Shown piece by piece: positions 52,871 through 60,990 of a DNA stretch of 64,000 nucleotides. Positions within the stretch are counted from its first letter, which is position 1, and each line of letters begins with the position of its first letter. The notes under the pieces are model-generated. The model had not been told where the DNA came from. It worked only from the letters and a program-made list of their open reading frames with translations, and did no database searches. The DNA comes from Niastella vici (GTDB lineage: Bacteria > Bacteroidota > Bacteroidia > Chitinophagales > Chitinophagaceae), in the NCBI RefSeq assembly GCF_002077945.1, contig NZ_LVYD01000102.1, positions 248,001 to 312,000 on the forward strand. Reading direction: 5' to 3'. Position numbers and translations under genes: made by a program.

Positions 52871-54931
52871 TTAATGCAACAGGTTAACAGCCCCCTTCCT
52901 GATGCTTTCTGTGCCGTTGGTCAGTTTTATTCGCATTACATAGAAGTAAACGCCAATTGGTTGCAGCTTTCCCTTTTGCTTACCATCCCAGCCGGTGCTA
53001 ACTTCACTGCCTTCATAAATGAGTTCGCCCCACTGGTTGAATATTTTCATATTGATACCGGCAATGGCATTGCCATAGGCCCTGAAGAATTCGTTCTTGC
53101 CATCGCCATTGGGTGTAAAGGAATTGGGAATAAATACCTGGTCGGTAAGTGTGGTGCCGGTTGCCTTGCCAATGGCACTGTTTTGACAGGCTTCCACCCC
53201 CAGCGCTATCACGCTGATGGTTATTTGTTCAACCGGTTGCAGGTTTACGATGCTGTGTGTGGTGCCCATGCTGCCCGATGTAGGCGTAATATAAGGGCTG
53301 CCATTTACCGACACTATATAACCCGTGGCGCCGGGAACAGGCTGCCAGCTAAATGAAATAGTGCTGCTGGTAACGGTAGCTACCGTAACAACCGGGGTTG
53401 CCAGCGGGGCGTTCACTGTTACCTGTTTTGTAGCTGAAGCCGTACACCCATTTTCAGTTACCTGTAATTTCAGGGTGTATGTTCCTCCATTGCTGAACTG
53501 AATACTGTATGGGCCCGCCCCACTGCCATATTGCACGGTGGCGCCGGCAAAACCATTCCAGTTGTAGGCAGCCGCTCCATTGGCATTACCCGTATAGGTA
53601 ACCGTTTGCGGCGTGTTGGGGCAAACGGGATCGGGGTTCACCGTAAACGATGCCGTGGGCGATGGGTTCACGGTTATCAAAATAGTATCGGCCGATGTAC
53701 AGCCATAGATATCTTCTGCATTTACAATATAGCTCGTAGTTGCAGTGGGCGAAACTACAACGGCAGAACCGGTTACACTGCCCGGGTTCCAGGTATAAGT
53801 ACTGGGTGTTACATTTACGGTATCTGCATATATTGTCGTTGGTGAGCCTGCGCATACCTGCATGCTGCTTGCATTGGCAACAACAGGCGCCGGAGTTACC
53901 AATGCTACGGTGCCAGTATAGGTACGCACACAACCATTTGAATCGGTAATATTACAGGAATAGGTACCCGCCGGCAGTCCCGAAGCAAATGAAGTTGTTT
54001 GTGCCGGCGTCGTGTTCCAGGAATAGGTAAATGGTTTTACGCCGCCTGATACCGTCAATGAAATATATCCGTTGGTTGTATTGCCGCAACGCGCCGGTAA
54101 TACAGTAGGTGTTAAACTGTAAGGCAGGATCTTTTCACCCGATAAGGCCATAACAATTGCCCGCGATCCGGTGGAGGTGCTGGTATCAGACACCGTGACC
54201 GATTGCACCTTCCTGTTCTGGTTACTGCAATTCACGATAAAATCAAAACCAAAAAAATGCGGCCAGGTGCCTACGCCGTCAACGGAAAAGGGGGCCGTAG
54301 TATCGCGCCCGATACGGCCGCTACCCGAATACATTACATTCGTATAACCAACATACCAGTCGGCCAACGTAGCGTTTGTGAGGGCGCGTTCTGTGGTACC
54401 ATCGGTATAGTTGATGTTAACATTGATATTACTGGAGCCTTCGGTTGAAAAAGCCAGCAGGCTCAGGTGGGCATAATAATCAGGTGTTGTTAAAGTGAGC
54501 GTACCATCGTTCACCGTACTATCAACCTTGCCGGTGCGCGATAAATACAAGGCGTTCTTACCAATATATGGCGCCAGCTGATAGGTGCGTTTGCCATTTA
54601 CTATGGTGCCATTGTCAACCATGCCACCCGTTAAACCATTGTTAGCGGCAAATGCGGCTGTATACAATACGTGACGCGCTACAAACGGGCTTCCATCGAT
54701 CATGGTAGTAGTGGTAGCCAGTACACTTTTTCCGGTATCTGCCACTATATCGTGCTGATAACCGGTAACAGCTATGGGTGCATAGGTTGTTTGCGCGTAG
54801 CTGCCACTCTGCAGCAGCAGCAACCCCAATAACATACCGGCGAAAAGAAATCCTTTTATTTTATTACTGCAGCGTGTGTTCATCAGTCGAGGCTTTGCTT
54901 TTATAATATTTTTATTTCTTTTCATTTTCAT
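52871..54931 (-). CDS. T9SS type B cargo protein, N-module A with C-module X (686 aa)
   Basis: Signal peptide region 1-47 (core FLFAGMLLGLLLLQSGSYAQ); ATG at 54931 lies 8 bp after the preceding stop, and ATG at 54883 is an alternative. N-module A at 48-265 (YAPIAVTGYQHDIVADTGKS to VQSVTVSDTSTSTGSRAIVM), SprB-type repeat (GVKPFTYSWNTTPAQTTSFA), Ig-like (CAGSPTTIYADTVNVTPSTY), the segment WNGFAGATVQYGSGAGPYSI, then C-module X: FN3-like (SFSWQPVPGATGYIVSVNGS) and gliding-motility C-terminal domain (IPNSFTPNGDGKNEFFRAYG, NQWGELIYE, VNLLH). The C-module is the same as in the 47902 protein. Parts are nearly identical in DNA to the 50359 gene, suggesting gene conversion. Confidence 0.92.
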   Translation of the reverse strand: MKMKRNKNIIKAKPRLMNTRCSNKIKGFLFAGMLLGLLLLQSGSYAQTTYAPIAVTGYQHDIVADTGKSVLATTTTMIDGSPFVARHVLYTAAFAANNGLTGGMVDNGTIVNGKRTYQLAPYIGKNALYLSRTGKVDSTVNDGTLTLTTPDYYAHLSLLAFSTEGSSNINVNINYTDGTTERALTNATLADWYVGYTNVMYSGSGRIGRDTTAPFSVDGVGTWPHFFGFDFIVNCSNQNRKVQSVTVSDTSTSTGSRAIVMALSGEKILPYSLTPTVLPARCGNTTNGYISLTVSGGVKPFTYSWNTTPAQTTSFASGLPAGTYSCNITDSNGCVRTYTGTVALVTPAPVVANASSMQVCAGSPTTIYADTVNVTPSTYTWNPGSVTGSAVVVSPTATTSYIVNAEDIYGCTSADTILITVNPSPTASFTVNPDPVCPNTPQTVTYTGNANGAAAYNWNGFAGATVQYGSGAGPYSIQFSNGGTYTLKLQVTENGCTASATKQVTVNAPLATPVVTVATVTSSTISFSWQPVPGATGYIVSVNGSPYITPTSGSMGTTHSIVNLQPVEQITISVIALGVEACQNSAIGKATGTTLTDQVFIPNSFTPNGDGKNEFFRAYGNAIAGINMKIFNQWGELIYEGSEVSTGWDGKQKGKLQPIGVYFYVMRIKLTNGTESIRKGAVNLLH

Positions 54932-54938
54932 GGTTTTG

Positions 54939-57614
54939 TTATCGTACCAACGCCACCCAGCCGTGGTAATCCCCGGTGGCCGTTTTTATGATATAGTAAT
55001 ATGTGGCAACCGGCAATGCATTTCCATTCAGCGTACCATCCCACGGTACCCCATAACCGGTACTGCTGTATATCAGTTGCCCCCATCGATTGAAGATTTC
55101 AACCTGACAATCTTTTGCCGTGCGTAATCCGGCTATTTCCCATTTATCGTTAATGCCATCGCCATTGGGGCTGAATGCATTGGGTATGATCAATACTTTG
55201 TCGGGTATTACCAGTAGAAATTGGCGGATGGCCGTATCGGCACAGCCCGCTCCATTGACAATCTGCAAGGTCACTGTGTAATTACCCGGTGCCTGGTATT
55301 GATGAGTAGGGTTAACGGCTGAAGCAGTACTGCCATCACCAAAATCCCACAGATATCCGGTTGCGTTTTGGGAAGCATTGGCAAAAGTGAAGCTGGCCAG
55401 GTGCAACTCAACCGGAATATTTTCTCCCGGCGTAACCGTGAAGGATGCTTCGGGGTAGGCACTTACCTGAATCACATTCTTTTGCTCCAGCGTATCAAAA
55501 CATTTTCCCTGTGATGAAGCGATCAGGGTTACACTATAAACGCCGGGTTTGTTATAAGTATAAGAAGGGCTTACGCCGGTGGCTGTTCCACCATCGCCAA
55601 AGCTCCATTTCCAGGCGTCCGTATTTTGTGATTGGTTATTGAATGTTACAGTAAAGGGAAAACAACCTGTACTGTCATCGGGCGTAAAGGCAGCTTCAGG
55701 CGCCGGGATCACATTTATTAATTTAGAACGGGCTGCCAATGCACAGGAACCATCTTTTACCGTAAGCCCGAGAATGCCGCTTTTGTCGTATTTTATTGTA
55801 TATGGGCCGAAGCCACTACCGCTTTGTACGGTTCCCCCACCCCAGCTCCAGTTGGCAGTTGCGGTATTGGGAGCGGTTCCGGTAAATGTGGCGGTAATAA
55901 CCGTGCCCGCACAAACCAAAGAATCGCTCACCGTAAAGGATGCAGTTCCCTGGAAAGCGGGGGTAACTAATGTAACCGGGTACACCGCCGAACAACCCGA
56001 CGCCGCTTTTACCGTTAACTGGTAATTGCCGCCGGTTAAACCGGTGGCATTGGCGGTTGTTTGCACCGGCGTGGTATTCCAGTTATAGGTATTGGGCGCA
56101 ACACCGCCTGTAACCGTTGCAGTAACAGCACCTCCATTAATAGCGGCACAGGAAGGCTGGGTAACGGTCATCACTACTTTCAGCGAATCACTGGCAAACG
56201 TGAAATATTCGTTGCTGTTCAGGTTTACCGGCGCATATAATTTTCCGTTGGCCGTTGATAAGGGATAAATGGTTGTGCTGCTTTCGGGAAAAAGCGGATC
56301 GGTTGATACCAACAGGTTTTTAACCGCCACATGAACGGCAGTTGCATCCACTGCAAGGGTAACCGCACCAACAGTTCCGGTCTTTTGCACTTTCCAGGTC
56401 CGCTGCATGCGCGTGATCTTACCATTGTATATACAGGTGGTAAGATCCCTGCTTAGCCCATTATCGCCAAATAACAAAAAGCTGTTACCGGCCGCAAAAA
56501 CCGTAGGGTTATTGACGTTCATGGCGGGAAATACGCCGCCGGTATTATCATTATACAGGTACACCAATGAACTATCGTGAACCGATCTTGATTGTTTCTG
56601 GATCAGCGCCGACGCATCATCACGGCCGATGCCGGTAATGCATTTCCCATAGCCCGTGTTGGCTGCGCCATTCCAGATAACTGTTCCATTGCCTGCCGTA
56701 TAACTGGTTGGTCCGGCAGGTACGGTAAAGGTGTTGCTTTGGCTAAGCGTGATGCCATATTTCACGGCGAGATAAGATTCCACTTTATTTACATCGGCAT
56801 CTGATAAATAAGTATTATAGGTGATCACTTCAGCAATGGCTGAAGAAGATGCTTCGCTGCCACCCGGTGAATTAAAACCAATACCCAATCCGGCACCAAT
56901 GGCCGGGTTATAAATACTGCCTGAACCTAATACGGTGGTATCGGCATTTCGCCGGGCCCTGAACGTGGGGCCGGCAGAGCGGGAAGCCAATACAACAGCC
57001 GATGCTCGGGCATAAGTGATCGCTGGTATCCCGGCTGCATTTAAACCGGTAGCTGCCGGGTCAAGATCGGCGATATAACCAAAACCGGAAATGCCGGTCT
57101 GGATCCTGAAATCTGCTTTTGCCTGGTACCTGGCGCCCGTACCGCCTGAGTTGTACGAGAAACAGGTACTGGATGTAAAGCCGGTCTCGCGGTTTGTATT
57201 CAATACCAGGAAATAAGTTCCATTATTTCCCAGGATATCTGGCGCTGTAGCGGATGTATTCAGCAAACCCATTTTTTGTGAGGCAGCAAACTGCAAAGCG
57301 GGGTTAAAATTAAAATTGGCGGTAGTGGTATAGTTGGCCAAATACAAAGGCATGTTGGTTGCGGTGGCCTGGGTAACACTCATATTGCCCAGCTCACTTT
57401 TCCATTCATTTATTTGTGTAAGGTTATTGGTATTCGGCAGCACATTCCCCGCTCCGGCATTGGCCTTAAACCAGGAAGTAAGACTTACCGACACCCCGCC
57501 CGGGGTTTGCGCCGTGCCCTTTTCAGCCAAACACAATACCAACATACAGACAACAGCGATGTTGCTGAAGCGCTGCGCTCCGTAGCTGTTCCTGTATGTT
57601 GGTTTGTTTGTCAA
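54939..57614 (-). CDS. T9SS type B cargo protein, N-module B with C-module Y (891 aa)
   Basis: Signal peptide 1-36 (core IAVVCMLVLCLAEKGTAQ). N-module B at 37-300, DUF8202/LamG-like (TPGGVSVSLTSWFKANAGAG, AEVITYNTYLSDADVNKVES, YLAVKYGITLSQ), then GIGRDDASALIQKQSRSVHD, LLFGDNGLSRDL and RTWKVQKTGTVGAVTLAVDA. A SprB-type repeat (GVAPNTYNWNTTPVQTTANA) follows, then NWSWGGGTVQSGSGFGPYTI and C-module Y: two PKD domains (TDAWKWSFGDGGTATGVSPS; GYLWDFGDGSTASAVNPT) and the gliding-motility C-terminal domain (IIPNAFSPNGDGINDKWEIA, NRWGQLIYSSTGYGVPWDG). It is the first of the four cargo genes after the protease gene (31 bp gap) and is followed by the next after 7 bp, so they form an operon. Confidence 0.92.
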   Translation of the reverse strand: MTNKPTYRNSYGAQRFSNIAVVCMLVLCLAEKGTAQTPGGVSVSLTSWFKANAGAGNVLPNTNNLTQINEWKSELGNMSVTQATATNMPLYLANYTTTANFNFNPALQFAASQKMGLLNTSATAPDILGNNGTYFLVLNTNRETGFTSSTCFSYNSGGTGARYQAKADFRIQTGISGFGYIADLDPAATGLNAAGIPAITYARASAVVLASRSAGPTFRARRNADTTVLGSGSIYNPAIGAGLGIGFNSPGGSEASSSAIAEVITYNTYLSDADVNKVESYLAVKYGITLSQSNTFTVPAGPTSYTAGNGTVIWNGAANTGYGKCITGIGRDDASALIQKQSRSVHDSSLVYLYNDNTGGVFPAMNVNNPTVFAAGNSFLLFGDNGLSRDLTTCIYNGKITRMQRTWKVQKTGTVGAVTLAVDATAVHVAVKNLLVSTDPLFPESSTTIYPLSTANGKLYAPVNLNSNEYFTFASDSLKVVMTVTQPSCAAINGGAVTATVTGGVAPNTYNWNTTPVQTTANATGLTGGNYQLTVKAASGCSAVYPVTLVTPAFQGTASFTVSDSLVCAGTVITATFTGTAPNTATANWSWGGGTVQSGSGFGPYTIKYDKSGILGLTVKDGSCALAARSKLINVIPAPEAAFTPDDSTGCFPFTVTFNNQSQNTDAWKWSFGDGGTATGVSPSYTYNKPGVYSVTLIASSQGKCFDTLEQKNVIQVSAYPEASFTVTPGENIPVELHLASFTFANASQNATGYLWDFGDGSTASAVNPTHQYQAPGNYTVTLQIVNGAGCADTAIRQFLLVIPDKVLIIPNAFSPNGDGINDKWEIAGLRTAKDCQVEIFNRWGQLIYSSTGYGVPWDGTLNGNALPVATYYYIIKTATGDYHGWVALVR

Positions 57615-57645
57615 TGCCGGTTGTTTAGGATGGTTTAAGGGTGGT

Positions 57646-59790
57646 TTATTTTTTTATGATCTTTCGCGATACCGTGTGATCACTGTACACCAATTTTATT
57701 ATATAAACTCCGCTGGCATAACTGCCCAGGTTGAAGGGGTACAGCGTAGCCGGCGTGTTACTGATAATTTTTTCTGCTATTTTCTGCCCGTTGCTGCTGA
57801 ACAGGCTGATCCCTTTCAGGTTTACCGGTGTGGTCTTGAATTGTACAGTCACCGGTCCGTTCGATGGATTGGGCGTTATCAACCATCCTTCTTTTTCCAG
57901 ATTGGGGTTAACCGATTTTTTGTACAGGTTAATATCGTCGACGTATACAATATTTTCATTGCCGGTTGAATTGGCAAAAGCGATCATCACCGGGCCTTTA
58001 TTAATGTACGGCGTGAGGTTTACAGAATCTTTTCTCCACTCATTGGCCGCAGGTATAAATGACGTAGTGGTAATGCCGCTGCGGGTGGCCAGGGTTCCAC
58101 CCCATTTTTTATACAGGCTGGTAAATGTGCTGCCGCAATCTGTGCTAACGAGCACCTGCAATGTATCCCAGCTATTCAACAGCGTACCGGCATTGGTTTG
58201 TATAGCCGCTGCTACCTGAAAGGTGAGGAACGCGGAATCAGCATCAGCAATAGCAAGCTGTGGCAACCGCAGGTAATCTGTTTGTCCGTTTTGGGTATAG
58301 GAGAAATTACGCACTACCATGGAAGCGGCGCCTGTTTTGGCAACACCGGTCACCCGTTCCCAGGTATAGGAATTATCGGCATTGATAATATCCCAGTTAG
58401 CCGGCGGAAATACATCGGCTTCAAATCCTTCCGTCAACGGGGGCGCAATAGCAACCGGATATACAAATGATTTGCTAAGCGTATCATTCACCCCGTTCAT
58501 ATCTGTGACACCATTGGGTGTGGCTACTTGTATTTTCACTGAATGCGAGCCCGTAGCGCCTGTTGTTACCGCATTCAATTGTACAGAAGCGGTTGCAAGG
58601 CTGGCCAGCGAGCCTGTCCAATGGGTTTGAACCGGCGTACCACCATCTACGCTGGCGTAGATGTCTACGGCGGTCAGCGGAAGCGAACCATAGTTACGCA
58701 ACGTAATTACAGGTTGAAATTTTGTGTCGCACACGCGGTTAACCGGGTTATCGATACTCAACACCTGTGCGTCTACATCTTTCAGCGGCGATACCGCGCC
58801 ATTGGAAGTTGTAAGTGAAATGCGGTAATTGTTCAGCGCGGTTTCCATCCGGTTCACCTGTAACAGCGTGAACAGGGCCATACAACCATCACTGCTGTAA
58901 TCCATATAATTCTGGTACATGATACCCGGCGCCGTAGTGGTACAGGCATCGGTCACTACGCCTGTGTGGCAACCTGCTGATGCATCAGACTGGTTCGGCG
59001 TATCGTTTACCCCATCGCTGCCGGTGCAGGCGCCATCATCATCGCCCCAGATATGGTAAAGGAAAAAATAATGGCCGCTTTCGTGGGTAAGGGTACGACC
59101 ATCGTTGTAGCCTGCCAGTGAGCCACCTGGCAGCGTTACACTGTATATCACAATACCCTGATCCGCTGCCGCAGCGCTGGTTGGGAAAGTAGAATAACCC
59201 AACACGCCATTTGACAGGGTGCAGATCCACACATTTAAATATTTTGATGAACCCCAGCTGTTGGCGCCACCGGTTGTTGCGTGTTTTACATTATGATTGG
59301 TGGCGCTGAAAGATGTTTGTGTGGTGACAGTGCGCTCAATACCAGTTGTTGGTAAATTATCAGGCGTACGTTTGGCCAGCACAAACTGGATCTTCGAATG
59401 GCCAAACAACGGTTTAAAAGCCGCAGGGATATTTACCGAATCAGCATTCAGTCCGGCAAAATCAGTATTCCATACTTTCATCTGGTCATCGATCATTTTA
59501 TCGGTGACCTGGGTAGGATCGGGCAATACGATATGAAATACAACCGGTATGTATACAGGCGTTGCCATTTCACGCGCACCCGGGTTACTGGCCCGTTCAG
59601 CCGCCAGTTGTTGAATACGTAATAAGTCCTGCTCATATCTTTCCTTCAGCGCCTGGTCTTTCTCCAGGGAATTTTTCAGCAATTCCATGGTTGCGCAACG
59701 TTTAATGGGAAGATCCTGCGCCATAGAGCTCAGCACAATACCCTGCATCAGGATCAGCACCGCTATACAACCATATCTTTTTAAAAGCAT
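57646..59790 (-). CDS. M43 family (pappalysin-like) zinc metalloprotease with T9SS type A tail
   Basis: 714-aa secreted protease. Signal peptide 1-24 (ending SSMAQ). A propeptide-like helical region with a cysteine (RCATMELLKNSLEKD) precedes the catalytic domain at about 75-340. Zinc site HESGHYFFLYH gives His236, Glu237, His240 and His246 of the extended HExxHxxxxxH motif; the Gly usual before the third His is Phe here. The Met-turn is NYMDYSSDGCMALFT. Then a CARDB-like domain (VNRVCDTKFQPVITLRNYGS) at 345-460, a jelly-roll/MAM-like domain at 470-640 (ADNSYTWERVTGVAKTGAAS), and a type A Por secretion tail (ITPNSPNGPV-like motif read as ITPNPSNGPVTVQFKT, ASGVYIIKLVYSDHTVSRKI). It may process neighbouring cargo proteins or scavenge peptides; that is inference. 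Confidence 0.93.
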   Translation of the reverse strand: MLLKRYGCIAVLILMQGIVLSSMAQDLPIKRCATMELLKNSLEKDQALKERYEQDLLRIQQLAAERASNPGAREMATPVYIPVVFHIVLPDPTQVTDKMIDDQMKVWNTDFAGLNADSVNIPAAFKPLFGHSKIQFVLAKRTPDNLPTTGIERTVTTQTSFSATNHNVKHATTGGANSWGSSKYLNVWICTLSNGVLGYSTFPTSAAAADQGIVIYSVTLPGGSLAGYNDGRTLTHESGHYFFLYHIWGDDDGACTGSDGVNDTPNQSDASAGCHTGVVTDACTTTAPGIMYQNYMDYSSDGCMALFTLLQVNRMETALNNYRISLTTSNGAVSPLKDVDAQVLSIDNPVNRVCDTKFQPVITLRNYGSLPLTAVDIYASVDGGTPVQTHWTGSLASLATASVQLNAVTTGATGSHSVKIQVATPNGVTDMNGVNDTLSKSFVYPVAIAPPLTEGFEADVFPPANWDIINADNSYTWERVTGVAKTGAASMVVRNFSYTQNGQTDYLRLPQLAIADADSAFLTFQVAAAIQTNAGTLLNSWDTLQVLVSTDCGSTFTSLYKKWGGTLATRSGITTTSFIPAANEWRKDSVNLTPYINKGPVMIAFANSTGNENIVYVDDINLYKKSVNPNLEKEGWLITPNPSNGPVTVQFKTTPVNLKGISLFSSNGQKIAEKIISNTPATLYPFNLGSYASGVYIIKLVYSDHTVSRKIIKK

Positions 59791-59832
59791 TATAAAATAT
59801 TTCAGTTTTAGCTAATGAATTTCAGTTGACTA

Positions 59833-60849
59833 TTACCACACATTTCTGGGGCAACCATCGTCGTATTTGTTGCCGATGATAAAGCCCAATAAAAGTTCGT
59901 GGGTACCATGACTGTAGTTATTCAGGATCGTGGTGGAATAATCGTATGAGTATCCCACATGCACGGTGTTCGAGATATTCAGTCCCACCATGCCGGCAAA
60001 GCCATATTTCATGCGATAACTGGCGCCCAGCCACAGGAAATCGCGGTACTGTACTTTTCCATTGACATCGATCTGTGCAGGAAGCGGATTGATATACTTC
60101 ACCAGTACAGAAGGAATAACGTTGAAATCTTCGTTTAATAAAAAACGGTAGCCAGCAGTTGCGAACACATGAGGTACAAGCCGGCCACCAGTTTGCTTCA
60201 CAGTATTATCTACAAAATCAACTTTCTGGGGAATGATCTGCTGGGCCGATACCCCAACAAAATAATCAGCCGAATACAGGTATAAGCCCGCGCTTACATC
60301 AGGTTTCCATTTGCCAATGGTGCCGCTGGTGTACACCGCCGGATCAACCGGTACGGCGAATTGCAGTTTATCGGTCTGCAAACTTAATCTCGAGAAGCCG
60401 GCGCCAAAACCGGCAGCAATACTCGTGCGCGGGCTGAGACCAAGATGATAGGCATACGTAGCATAAGCGGAGAACATACCCAATGGCCCGGTTTTATCGT
60501 TGATGACCTGCAGCCCAATGCCATGGTGCGGTTCAGCCGCGGTATATTCTTCCCAGTACCGCTCCCCTCTCGGGTTTTCGCCGTTCATGGAAAATGAGGT
60601 GGGGGTTGTTTTATAATCTTTTTTTCCCAATGGCGTATGCACAGTAAAGTAAGTAGTAACCGGCGCGCCGTCGATACCAGTCCACTGTTGCCGGTGACTC
60701 AGCTTGATATCGGTATAGTTCTCAATTCCGGTAAGCGCCGGATTCAGGATATACTGATTCAAAATGTATTGTGTATAGTGTGGTTTTTGTTGGGCCATTG
60801 TTGGTATAATGGCGGCCATTACAAAAAAAACTATCATTAGCTTCTTCAT
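59833..60849 (-). CDS. PorP/SprF-family T9SS outer membrane protein (second copy)
   Basis: 338-aa predicted beta-barrel with signal peptide (MKKLMIVFFVMAAIIPTMAQ). PorP/SprF features: QQKPHYTQYILNQYILNPAL near the N-terminus, TDIKLSHRQQWTGIDGAPVT, GIGLQVINDKTGPLGMFSAY, and repeated amphipathic strands to HELLLGFIIGNKYDDGC. Family members bind PorK/N or act as partners needed for secretion and surface attachment of type B cargo such as SprB. Its gene lies immediately upstream of the M43 protease and cargo genes in the transcription direction (42 bp gap), suggesting that it serves these cargoes. It ends CPRNVW; the cysteine is unusual but not unique for the family. Confidence 0.92.
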   Translation of the reverse strand: MKKLMIVFFVMAAIIPTMAQQKPHYTQYILNQYILNPALTGIENYTDIKLSHRQQWTGIDGAPVTTYFTVHTPLGKKDYKTTPTSFSMNGENPRGERYWEEYTAAEPHHGIGLQVINDKTGPLGMFSAYATYAYHLGLSPRTSIAAGFGAGFSRLSLQTDKLQFAVPVDPAVYTSGTIGKWKPDVSAGLYLYSADYFVGVSAQQIIPQKVDFVDNTVKQTGGRLVPHVFATAGYRFLLNEDFNVIPSVLVKYINPLPAQIDVNGKVQYRDFLWLGASYRMKYGFAGMVGLNISNTVHVGYSYDYSTTILNNYSHGTHELLLGFIIGNKYDDGCPRNVW

Positions 60850-60874
60850 GTGCCTGCGTTTGGTTAATGTTGCT

Positions 60875-60990
60875 GTTACCGGTTACCAGATTCCGGTTAC
60901 CGGGTAAAAGATTCGGAAACCCCGGCTATGGGAAGAGCGATTAATATTCAAGGCCCGGCATCTGGTAACTGGAAACCGGTACCTAATAAC
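60875..60990. repeat. Intergenic inverted-repeat element, copy C
   Basis: Arms beginning GTTACCGGTTACCAG (60875) and ending near AACCGGTACCTAATAAC (60990) match as reverse complements at about 22 of 31 positions by eye. The centre shares GGGTAAAA and ATTCAAG with copy A. It fills the gap between the two genes. Confidence 0.6.
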
